This document shows, piece by piece, positions 35,985-44,070 of a stretch of 64,000 nucleotides of DNA. The stretch is from positions 186,001 through 250,000 of the forward strand of contig DDEZ01000002.1 of the NCBI GenBank assembly GCA_002336805.1, written 5' to 3'. Every line of letters starts with the position of its first letter. Position 1 is the stretch's first letter. A program made the translations under genes and the position numbers. The stretch is from Bacteroidetes bacterium UBA1941. GTDB taxonomy: Bacteria; Bacteroidota; Bacteroidia; Chitinophagales; LD1. Below the pieces are notes generated by a model. That model had not been told where the DNA came from. It did no database searches and saw only the letters and a list, made by a program, of their open reading frames with translations.

Positions 35985-36856
35985 CAGGACCAGTAGTAGA
36001 GCTCTTTATTATCCCGTGAGAAATTGAGAAATCCGCCGAAGGTGATACGTTTGTTGGCTCCTTTGATATTCTCGACCCTATGCCAGATAGGCCCGCCGGA
36101 GAAGACAAGGATGTCGCCCGGTTTGGGTCTTACCGCAAAGCTTTTTAGCGTATCTACATATATCTCTTTGCCATCATCATCTATCACAAATTCATTATTC
36201 TCAGGACTGTCTTTGCGTTTTACTTTATCCCACAGCATATCGTAGATAGTGAGTTCGCCGCCCTCCTCTGACTGCTGTAGTACCACGAAATAGCTGAGCT
36301 GGCCGTCCATATCTATATCATTTTTGATAAGGGAATAGAAGAACATGCTCTGCGCCTGAAAGAGATTGCCACAGTGTACGTGCAGGCCACCCATACCCGG
36401 GTAGAAGAGACGGAAGGTACCGGGAGCCACTGCTTTGTCCTTGATCTTATTGTATGGGATGCTTACGCTATAGTTGCCCCCTACGGTGGCAAAAAAGCGG
36501 CCGAGCCTGTCAGAGAGTGTCTGTACTATACCTTTTTGAGTCTTATAGCTGTCCAGGCGGGCCAGCTTGTCATAGTAACTATCCAGCCGCTCACCGGTAT
36601 CCGTGATAGTAGCAAAGGGTGATGGAAATATTTTGCCGGATGGGGTCGGCATCAGGTCCTCATCTGTCAGCTCAGACACAAATGATTTGAGGCTTTCTAC
36701 TTCTGCGGGAGAGAATACATTTTTCATGATAAAGCCATGCAACTCGCCGGTCTGTATCTGATGTACCAGATCTTTGTGCTGCTCTATCGTGTCATAGTCA
36801 TACTCCTGAAAGTTGAAGAAGATCTCTTCTCCGTAGATGCGTTCTGTATTTGCCAT
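35984..36856 (-). CDS. Fe(II)/2OG oxygenase-like protein with HVHCGN motif
   Basis: A 290-residue protein with a prolyl-4-hydroxylase-like end: GDILVFSGGPIWHRVENI holds the distal H259, followed by KRITFGGFLNFS with R270, which normally binds 2-oxoglutarate. The first metal segment, expected as HxD, reads GLHVHCGNLF (H159, H161, G163, N164), so no aspartate is at the +2 position of either histidine. The protein is full length and in an operon with a B12 radical SAM enzyme and an aspartyl hydroxylase homologue. It may be an Fe-dependent enzyme of unusual site geometry (HxG occurs in some halogenases) or may use another residue. Confidence 0.7.
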   Translation of the reverse strand: MANTERIYGEEIFFNFQEYDYDTIEQHKDLVHQIQTGELHGFIMKNVFSPAEVESLKSFVSELTDEDLMPTPSGKIFPSPFATITDTGERLDSYYDKLARLDSYKTQKGIVQTLSDRLGRFFATVGGNYSVSIPYNKIKDKAVAPGTFRLFYPGMGGLHVHCGNLFQAQSMFFYSLIKNDIDMDGQLSYFVVLQQSEEGGELTIYDMLWDKVKRKDSPENNEFVIDDDGKEIYVDTLKSFAVRPKPGDILVFSGGPIWHRVENIKGANKRITFGGFLNFSRDNKELYYWS

Positions 36857-36880
36857 ATTTCGCTTCGATTATTGTAATGA

Positions 36881-38518
36881 TCAGACTGCTTTTAGTTTTT
36901 GTGCCTCAAGGACATCTCCCTGCGAAGGTGCTGTGCCAGCTGCAAAGCCGCTGAAGTCCGGCACCACCGTCGGGTCTATGACCGGCGTAGCGGGCCCTAC
37001 TTTGATGCCTACTTTCTTCATCGCAAATTTATAGAGATGATACAGGTTGTGCAGGGCGTATGCAGAGAACTCCGGATTGCGCAATTTAAAATTAGTGACC
37101 AGGTCTGCTGCCATAGCTAGTGGGCGCACGAGAAATCCCGGTACATAGCGCACATGTTCTATGCGGATGCGTGAGCGCCACCGCTCGGGCAGCGCCGGCA
37201 TGATACGGAAGATGACCTCATAGGCTTTATACTTATCCATCAGGTCTTTGTCCTTTACATTGTCCGTATTGCGGAAGAAATAAAAGTCTTCGCCTTCATT
37301 GATCTTGTGCACCTGCTCAGGTGTCAGCACACCTTTCTGCTCGGCCTCCTTCATCATGTCAGTACCCGGCAGGTAGCAGGTCCAGAAGGTCTGTATCCGC
37401 TTAGGATGATGTGTGGCATAGAGCTCGCGGGCTGTCTCCTGTGCAGATATCGGCTCATCAGGCAGGCCAAACATATGGTCTACCTTGGCGCGGAGGCCAT
37501 AGCGCTGCATCACATCCAGCGCACGGCTGATATGATCAGACTTCTCATAGCGCATGAGCGTATCTTTTTTAAAGTTCTCATCCATGCTCTGTACGCCCAT
37601 CTGTACCCACTCGCAGCCAGACTCCTTGAGCCAGCCTGCCGTCTCCTCGTCCATATAGCGGGGGTGCGTCAGGATATTGTAGGGTAGATTGATCTCTTTT
37701 TTATACTCATAGGCAAAATCTTTGAGCCACTTTTTGCTAGTGGCAAAGACATCATCCTGAAAGTCTACTTTGTGCACCTTGTACCTGCGGGTAGCCTGCT
37801 TCAGCTCGGCTATGGTGTGCTCTACGCTGCGCAGGCGCACATACTTGCCGCTCTTCTCCTCCGGTAGCCGAGCAAAGAAATTATTGAAACAGAAGGTACA
37901 CCTGTACGGGCAGCCGCGCGATGCCATGATGAGGTAGAGGTCGCCCAGGCGCACATGCTCTTCCCATATCGTTTTATCTACAAAAGGAAGGGTATCCAGC
38001 TCCTGCATAAAACCCTTCTGCAGGCCTGTGATGATAGAGCCCGTGGGCGATTTGTAGCGAGTATTATAGATAGGAGTAGAATAGTCTGCGGCAGCTATTT
38101 GGCGCAGTATGCGTGGGAAGGCCTCATCGCCCTCGCCTATCACCACATAGTCTACCTGCTGCCGGGCCAGTACCAGGTCGGGCACGGCAGAGGGATGCAC
38201 ACCGCCAAAGATAACTTTGATGCCAGGATTTATTTCCTTGGCCGAGCGGGCTACGTCCAGCATCCACTGATAGGTAGATGTGAGTGCTGAGAAGCACAGC
38301 ACATCCGGCTGCTCACGCCGTATCTGGGCGATCACATCTTTTGTATCATCAAAGAATGGTGCAATGGAGGGAAACTCCAGATTGAACCGGTCGTGAAAAA
38401 GGGAGGCGCTGAATGCCAGTGAGACACGATGTCCATCGCGTCGTGCCAATGCACTCATCTGGCTGATGGCCAGCTGCTCTGTGCCCAGGGCTACGAATGT
38501 GACATGAAGGGGTCTCAC
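36881..38518 (-). CDS. B12-binding domain radical SAM protein
   Basis: A 545-residue B12-dependent type radical SAM protein. The N-terminal cobalamin-binding-like domain (about 1-150) includes FGGVHPSAVPD and VVIGEGDEAF; no DxHxxG is seen. The 4Fe-4S motif is CPYRCTFC (C203, C207, C210). It begins with GTG, with no nearby ATG. The beta-hydroxylase-like gene upstream ends 18 bases before it and the Fe/2OG gene follows after 24 bases. It is only distantly related to the two enzymes at 30330 and 41674. Radical SAM/B12 enzymes of this size methylate or rearrange sugars, lipids and aromatic rings. Confidence 0.9.
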   Translation of the reverse strand: MRPLHVTFVALGTEQLAISQMSALARRDGHRVSLAFSASLFHDRFNLEFPSIAPFFDDTKDVIAQIRREQPDVLCFSALTSTYQWMLDVARSAKEINPGIKVIFGGVHPSAVPDLVLARQQVDYVVIGEGDEAFPRILRQIAAADYSTPIYNTRYKSPTGSIITGLQKGFMQELDTLPFVDKTIWEEHVRLGDLYLIMASRGCPYRCTFCFNNFFARLPEEKSGKYVRLRSVEHTIAELKQATRRYKVHKVDFQDDVFATSKKWLKDFAYEYKKEINLPYNILTHPRYMDEETAGWLKESGCEWVQMGVQSMDENFKKDTLMRYEKSDHISRALDVMQRYGLRAKVDHMFGLPDEPISAQETARELYATHHPKRIQTFWTCYLPGTDMMKEAEQKGVLTPEQVHKINEGEDFYFFRNTDNVKDKDLMDKYKAYEVIFRIMPALPERWRSRIRIEHVRYVPGFLVRPLAMAADLVTNFKLRNPEFSAYALHNLYHLYKFAMKKVGIKVGPATPVIDPTVVPDFSGFAAGTAPSQGDVLEAQKLKAV

Positions 38519-38536
38519 GCGATGTGTTTTAGATCC

Positions 38537-39286
38537 TTAGGGCAGAAAGCTAAGGCGGTTTTGTATGGGTAAATATAAATACCAGACGGCAGAAAAGGCA
38601 AAATGCACAGCCTTTAAAACAGGCAACGGCGTCTTTTTCAGGTATGAGCGGCCGGTATAAAAGTACTTCATAGATAGGGCGCCAAGTGACTGGGCGCACA
38701 TCCAGGTGCGGTGTGCGGCATACTCCGGCCGGAGTATATCAAAGACGACCACAAAGCGCTGCTCGTCACTTTCATTCCACGTGGTGTGGTAGTGGGCATC
38801 TGAGAACATCATGACGCGGCCATCCTGCCAGCCCTGCTCCTCAGTACCTACCCTGACACCACAGGTAGGCAGCGGTGCAGGCACCTTGAGCCCCAGGTGG
38901 CAGCGGATAGTGGTATTGGTCTCACCATTGTGTGGCAGCACACGCGAGTGAGGATTGAGCACCGTGACTCCCCCAAAGACAAAATTTGGCAACCGGGTCA
39001 GCAGCGCATGCGTACGGGGAAACCGGGCACAGTTAGCGTGGTTTTTCCATCCGAAGTTGTAGAAGTAGATATTCTTCCAGGCATCGGGATGTGAGAGATA
39101 TGGCGGATTGAGATTTTTGATGCCGTCCAGCTCTTCCTGAGAGACAGCATTGAGCACTTCATCCCTTATGGTCTCCCAGTTGCGCTCCAGCTCCTGTATA
39201 GCCGGATAGTCTGCAGAGGAATAAAAGAATGCATGCGTCCCGGTGTACGCCTCTTCCCTCAAAAAGAAAAGTGGTTTTTCTGTCAT
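38537..39286 (-). CDS. Aspartyl/asparaginyl beta-hydroxylase-like protein
   Basis: A 249-residue protein of the AspH family (Asp_Arg_Hydrox). The PHNGETNTTIRCHLGLKVP motif holds H119 and an HLGL stretch; H167 in FSDAHYHTTWNESDEQR completes the two-histidine site, and R177 is the likely 2-oxoglutarate contact. AspH enzymes normally have only two histidine ligands, so the missing aspartate is standard. Family members hydroxylate Asp/Asn side chains or small molecules. It is the first gene of the leftward operon and the partner of the B12 radical SAM gene 18 bases away; the same pairing is seen at 41674-44037. Confidence 0.88.
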   Translation of the reverse strand: MTEKPLFFLREEAYTGTHAFFYSSADYPAIQELERNWETIRDEVLNAVSQEELDGIKNLNPPYLSHPDAWKNIYFYNFGWKNHANCARFPRTHALLTRLPNFVFGGVTVLNPHSRVLPHNGETNTTIRCHLGLKVPAPLPTCGVRVGTEEQGWQDGRVMMFSDAHYHTTWNESDEQRFVVVFDILRPEYAAHRTWMCAQSLGALSMKYFYTGRSYLKKTPLPVLKAVHFAFSAVWYLYLPIQNRLSFLP

Positions 39287-39449
39287 AAAATCTATAGTCC
39301 GGACCGCTTTATGTGTGCTGCTATGCGGTGTTTTTGCGCTCTAGTAAATATAAGCATCTATTCGACATGTGTCTAAGGAGTAAGACTAAGTAATGAAGAG
39401 GAGTCGGACATAAATTTTACTTTTAAGCAATGAATAGCAATACAGCAAG

Positions 39450-40547
39450 ATGAGTGATCGTGACCAAAGGCCAGCCGCGCCTCATGACGTGGATGGGCCG
39501 CCCGGCGGGCGCTCCACCTCTGCCAAGGCGATACTGAGGGATATCTTCGGCTTCGCTATCAGTGGCGCGCTGCTATGGCTGACCATACGGCAGAGCGGGC
39601 TGGAGCTGCGTGCAATTGATTTTTCGCAGCTGGTGCATCCTTATTACCTCTTAGCGGAGTTTCTGTTTATTCTGGCGGTGGTCATCTATGCGGTGCGTGC
39701 TCGTATAGTGTGGCAGGGCCAGATCGTACCATCTGCCAGGATTAGCACATTTGCCAGTATAGCCTTGGGAAACTTTTATAGCAGTGTATTGCCGGCCAAT
39801 CTGGGCGAAGGGGTCAGGGCCTGGCATTTTGCGCGGCGCAATACGGTTCTCTTTACTCGCTCGCTGGCAGCTATCATCACTGAGAAGTGGCTGGACGCTC
39901 AGATGTTCGTCTTTCTGGCAGTGCTGCTGATTTGCCTGCGCCCTTTTGACCCGGACTACATACTCTACTCTATACTCGGTACGGCTGCGGTGACAGTAGT
40001 TTTATCAGTTATTTACTTTGTGATGAGGAGATCGAGGCCTGTGGAGCGGATAGTGTGGCGCATACCTCTACTGCTGGGCCGTGCCGGACGCGTACTATAT
40101 ATGCTATACCGCGCCACCTGCGACCATATAGATAATGTGAACAAAAACAGGCAGCTGCCGTCCTACCTCGCATGGTGCCTTACCATATTTTCGCTGAATA
40201 TCATACAGTTCTACTTTCTGATGAAGGCTGCCGGAGTCAGGGCGCCGATCTGTGATTTCTATACCTCGCTGCTGGTGGCTATCAGTATGATGATCATCGC
40301 GATAATACCCTCAGCACCGGGCAATATAGGTGTGCTGCACTATGGAGTATATGCGGGTCTGGTGCTATCGGCGCGGATCCATGGTATCACGACTAGCGCA
40401 GCAGACCTGCAGAGTTTTGCTGTCTTTGGCATTTATACGCACCTGTCCTATTTTCTGCCGGATGTAGTGATAGGTGCCATATATATATGGCGGGAAAGGG
40501 ATGTCCTTTTTGAAAAACCGAGTTTTAAAGGTTATCCTTCAGATTAG
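39450..40547 (+). CDS. LPG synthase TM-region/flippase-like membrane protein
   Basis: A 365-residue membrane protein with about eight hydrophobic segments, of the YbhN/AglD/MprF-flippase-like group (lysylphosphatidylglycerol synthase TM region). Signature parts are GNFYSSVLPANLGEGVRAWHFARR and TRSLAAIITEKWLD. These proteins are thought to move or handle lipid-linked precursors, often beside glycosyltransferase genes. It stands alone on the plus strand and ends in convergent overlap (23 bases) with the JmjC-like gene. The link to lipid-carrier handling is by family, not shown for this one. Confidence 0.85.
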   Translation: MSDRDQRPAAPHDVDGPPGGRSTSAKAILRDIFGFAISGALLWLTIRQSGLELRAIDFSQLVHPYYLLAEFLFILAVVIYAVRARIVWQGQIVPSARISTFASIALGNFYSSVLPANLGEGVRAWHFARRNTVLFTRSLAAIITEKWLDAQMFVFLAVLLICLRPFDPDYILYSILGTAAVTVVLSVIYFVMRRSRPVERIVWRIPLLLGRAGRVLYMLYRATCDHIDNVNKNRQLPSYLAWCLTIFSLNIIQFYFLMKAAGVRAPICDFYTSLLVAISMMIIAIIPSAPGNIGVLHYGVYAGLVLSARIHGITTSAADLQSFAVFGIYTHLSYFLPDVVIGAIYIWRERDVLFEKPSFKGYPSD

Positions 40548-41526
40548 CCTTCTTATAATTGTAAGTGTCGCCTCTCCATGGCATCATGGTCTCTATCAGC
40601 CATGGTTTAGTAGCCATAAAGAAGCATGATGCGAGCATCTTGGATGAGACAAAGCCAGCAGGTATAGATGCAAATTTAAAAGCGACACCGATAGAGTCCG
40701 TAGTATTTTCTACCTGGTGCCACACCAGGGATGGAAAGTAGAGGACATCGCCCTCGTGTACCTCTACCACATGCGGTTTCGCATGCTTCATGAGAGGAAA
40801 TTTAGGATCATTTAGATTGTATGGATCAGCCTCGCTGTAAAAGTAATTGAACCGGCGCGGGCGGGCTCCGATGAAGAGGCGCTGATTGCAAGGATAGAAG
40901 ACCCACTTTTTTGACCCCCTCACCTGTACGAATACAGTGATGGCGTACCCGTCATGTATGGGTGTGATGGTACCCTTGCCTCCCATGAAGTAATAGAAAA
41001 GGTCGTTTTGAGCAAATTTAGTGCGGAATTTTTTCAGCCAGCTGTAGTCAAAATCTGCCCGGAGCTCAGACTGCTCCTCTACTATCCTTGAAAACTTGAG
41101 ATACTCTTTAGCTCCCTTTTTCAGATTGGCTATATAGTCTCTGAATTTCACTATATCATATGCCTGGTCAGAGTCTTTGACCAGGCCGGCATTATTGATC
41201 AGGGTGATATCATTGTCTCCGTATTTATCAGCAAAGAAGTCAAAGCTCCATTTTTCATTTGCAGGCCATGTCTTTGCTTTGCCACGATATACGATGGGAA
41301 AGTATGGATGGCACTCCGGCTCTGGGTATTGACCCTCAGAATACTCAAGGATACGGAAGTCATCTGGCACAGGATGAGATGATACCCACTCATCTATCTT
41401 CTTATAAAGCCGTTTTTCTGTATTGCCTAGTAGCTTCTGATACCACCTTTCGCCGAGAAAATGTTCTGATAAAAAAAGCGCGTTGTACTGGAGCCAATGA
41501 GAGAGCTTGACATTCTGGGGTCTCAT
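40525..41526 (-). CDS. JmjC/cupin_8-type oxygenase-like protein with HxG motif
   Basis: A 333-residue protein of the JmjC/cupin-like group. The core is recognised by TPIHDGYAITVFVQVRG, then KKWVFYP, and EGDVLYFPSLVWHQVEN. Where the family has H-x-D before the FVQxxG segment, here it is H191-D192-G193: with the same spacing to QVRG as in the factor-inhibiting-HIF-type enzymes, the aspartate position is glycine. The distal H270 and the K206-K207 pair are present. A vacant carboxylate position can fit a halide in halogenases, but the adjacent D192 might bind instead, or the enzyme may be inactive. It is transcribed leftward and overlaps the flippase-like gene. Confidence 0.8.
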   Translation of the reverse strand: MRPQNVKLSHWLQYNALFLSEHFLGERWYQKLLGNTEKRLYKKIDEWVSSHPVPDDFRILEYSEGQYPEPECHPYFPIVYRGKAKTWPANEKWSFDFFADKYGDNDITLINNAGLVKDSDQAYDIVKFRDYIANLKKGAKEYLKFSRIVEEQSELRADFDYSWLKKFRTKFAQNDLFYYFMGGKGTITPIHDGYAITVFVQVRGSKKWVFYPCNQRLFIGARPRRFNYFYSEADPYNLNDPKFPLMKHAKPHVVEVHEGDVLYFPSLVWHQVENTTDSIGVAFKFASIPAGFVSSKMLASCFFMATKPWLIETMMPWRGDTYNYKKANLKDNL

Positions 41527-41673
41527 CCTGATGGGATCTATTTTGATGAATGAGATAAAGCTAAATTATATTCCTGATAATAAGCACTGACTTTTTTCAT
41601 ATCTCTGCTATAGGTGGCACTTTTATGCTGATTTGACTATATTCACTACCTATACCATTTCTACTCACGCGCA

Positions 41674-43230
41674 ATGAAAATATGCCTCATCAATCCACCT
41701 CGGCTCATGAAGCCGATGAGCGCTACGATGAAGCCCTCTCCATCTCTGGGTCTGGCTTTCATAGCCGGTGCGCTAAAGGCAGATGGCCACGAAGTGAGCG
41801 TGGTAGACGCGCTGGCGGAGGCTCCGCAGCAGTATATCGCATTTCGTGATGATATTGTGATCAATGGCCTCTCAGAAAAGGGCGTAGCAGCACTCGTACC
41901 TGCCGATACAGAAATCATAGGATTGAGCCTCATGTTTAGTGGCAACTGGCTGCACAACAGAGTGCTGATAAACCATCTTAGAGCTGTATTTCCCAAGGCT
42001 GTGATCATGGCTGGAGGTGAGCATCTGACGGCGTGCCCTGAGTTTTGTATCACAGAGACCGCCGGGCTGGATGTATGTGTGCTGGGTGAGGGTGAGGAGA
42101 CGGTAAAGGAATTAGTACGTGTCATAGCTCAAGGCGGGGATCTGAGCGCTGTAGAGGGCATAGTATACCGTAGTGCGAGCGGTACCCCCCTACGCACTGC
42201 TCCGCGCAAAAGGATCCGCGAGGTAGAAGAGATAGCCCGACCGGCGTGGGAGTACTTTCCACTGGATAAGTATAAAGAGAACTCGATCATATACGGAGTA
42301 GACAGAGGTGTATACTCTCTGCCACTGATGGCTACCCGCGGCTGTCCATATGAGTGTACCTTCTGCAGCAGCCCGCAGATGTGGGGCACGAGGTACTTTA
42401 TGCGTACACCGCAGGATGTGGTAGATGAGATAGAGTATTTCAAGAATACTTTCGGGGCACTCAATTTTGATTTTTACGACCTGACCGCTATCATTCGCAA
42501 AAAGTGGATCATAGATTTCGCCCGGGAGGTGATAGCGCGCGACCTGAATATCACCTGGCAGATACCAGCCGGTACCCGATCTGAGGCTATAGATCAGGAG
42601 GTGGCCCACTACCTCTACAAATCGGGCTGTCGCAATATCACCTATGCGCCTGAGAGCGGCTCCGAGCATATACTAAAGGCGATCAAGAAAAAAGTGAACC
42701 TGGGTGCCATGCTGGAGTCCATCAGGTATTCATCCAAAGAGAAGATGAATATCAAGATCAATGTGATAATAGGATTCCCAGATGATACACACCGGGATAT
42801 CTGGCGCACGATGCTATTTCTGATCAAGGCCAGCCGGGCCGGCGTGAATGATATGGCGCCCTCTGTCTTTTCGCCATATCCGGGTAGTGAGCTTTTTGAA
42901 CGCCTGAGCCAGGAGGGCAAAATAGACATGACCAATGATGACTATTTCTTCCAGATCATTTATGTGGATACATTCTTCAATAATTACTTTTATAACGGCA
43001 ACGTAAACATGTACACGCTAAGGCTATATTTGATAGCCTATCTGGCCGTCTTTTATCTGTCTAACTATATCTTTCATCCGTCACGACTCTTCGCTACACT
43101 GCGAAACCTCCTGACCAGCAGGTATGAATCACGTGCGGAGATGGCGCTGGGTGAGCTGATAAAGCGCTCTAAGATAAAAGTGATCACTGAAGAAGAAGAA
43201 GAAACAGCGAACAGACTGACAACAGCATAG
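41674..43230 (+). CDS. B12-binding domain radical SAM protein
   Basis: A 518-residue paralogue of the radical SAM protein at 30330-31883: both start MKxCxIxP, carry a cobalamin-binding-like N-terminal domain, and have CPYxCTFCSSPxMWG with the cluster cysteines (here C224, C228, C231). No DxHxxG motif. It heads the rightward group with the AspH-like gene and a membrane protein. The 31-base gap to the AspH gene repeats the arrangement on the other side of the flippase gene, where a different radical SAM enzyme and AspH paralogue are paired. Confidence 0.9.
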   Translation: MKICLINPPRLMKPMSATMKPSPSLGLAFIAGALKADGHEVSVVDALAEAPQQYIAFRDDIVINGLSEKGVAALVPADTEIIGLSLMFSGNWLHNRVLINHLRAVFPKAVIMAGGEHLTACPEFCITETAGLDVCVLGEGEETVKELVRVIAQGGDLSAVEGIVYRSASGTPLRTAPRKRIREVEEIARPAWEYFPLDKYKENSIIYGVDRGVYSLPLMATRGCPYECTFCSSPQMWGTRYFMRTPQDVVDEIEYFKNTFGALNFDFYDLTAIIRKKWIIDFAREVIARDLNITWQIPAGTRSEAIDQEVAHYLYKSGCRNITYAPESGSEHILKAIKKKVNLGAMLESIRYSSKEKMNIKINVIIGFPDDTHRDIWRTMLFLIKASRAGVNDMAPSVFSPYPGSELFERLSQEGKIDMTNDDYFFQIIYVDTFFNNYFYNGNVNMYTLRLYLIAYLAVFYLSNYIFHPSRLFATLRNLLTSRYESRAEMALGELIKRSKIKVITEEEEETANRLTTA

Positions 43231-43260
43231 CGTCACGCACCATTATTGAGCTAGTATACT

Positions 43261-44037
43261 ATGGCATATACATATCCCAAAGAAGCCCTGAAGGTGATGC
43301 TACGTGATGAGCGATATGAAGGTCCCCTACCAGCTTTTCATGATCCGAGCTTGTTTCCCGAGCTGAAGCCACTGCTGGATAACTGGGAAAAAATACGTGA
43401 GGAGGTCTTCCACTTTGAAAAGGCGAATCAGGAGATATCTGGTATCAGCTCCAATGAATATGTATCTGCCCAGTATGAGGGCACACGCTGGAGCAATATG
43501 TATCTCGATAACTTTATGTGGAGGCACCATAAGAACCGGGTACACTTCCCATTCATCTGCTCGGTGGTAGACCAGATACCTAATGCCTCCTTAGCTGTTT
43601 TGAGCGTATTGTACCCGCACTCTGCAGTCAAGCCTCACTATGGTGATACCAATGGTATAGTACGGTGCCAGCTCGGCCTCAGCGTGCCGGACACACTACC
43701 AGCGTGCGGCCTAGGAGTGGCTGATGAAAAGGCCGGCTGGCAAGAGGGCAAGCTCACTTTGTTTACGGAGGCATACCTGCACAGCGCGTGGAACTGGACA
43801 GAAGGTAAGCGATATGTGCTAATAGTAGACATTGTACCTTCTTTCATATCCAAATCCAGGATGGCGGTATGTGCCAGTGTATTAGGAGCGCAGACAGTCA
43901 ACTATCTGGAAAACCGTTTTGCTATGATCAAAAGGACGCCTATGCCGGCACTACGTATACTGCATAGCATGCTGTCTCTGGCATGGAGACTATACCTGCC
44001 CGTGCAGCGGAGCTTTAAATTTCTATCACCGGAGTGA
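43261..44037 (+). CDS. Aspartyl/asparaginyl beta-hydroxylase-like protein
   Basis: A 258-residue AspH-family protein and paralogue of the one at 38537-39286. Motifs are KPHYGDTNGIVRCQLGLSVP with H126, LTLFTEAYLHSAWNWTEGKR with H174 and R184 as the 2-oxoglutarate contact. It shares the size, the HLGL-like (QLGL) stretch and the closing LYLPVQR/LYLPIQN segment with its paralogue, so the two are clearly duplicates. It sits between a B12 radical SAM gene and a membrane protein gene on the same strand. Hydroxylation of a metabolite or of a peptide side chain is likely; the substrate is unknown. Confidence 0.88.
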   Translation: MAYTYPKEALKVMLRDERYEGPLPAFHDPSLFPELKPLLDNWEKIREEVFHFEKANQEISGISSNEYVSAQYEGTRWSNMYLDNFMWRHHKNRVHFPFICSVVDQIPNASLAVLSVLYPHSAVKPHYGDTNGIVRCQLGLSVPDTLPACGLGVADEKAGWQEGKLTLFTEAYLHSAWNWTEGKRYVLIVDIVPSFISKSRMAVCASVLGAQTVNYLENRFAMIKRTPMPALRILHSMLSLAWRLYLPVQRSFKFLSPE

Positions 44038-44070
44038 CACGTCACACCACCAGTCAAAGACCTTAGCAGG

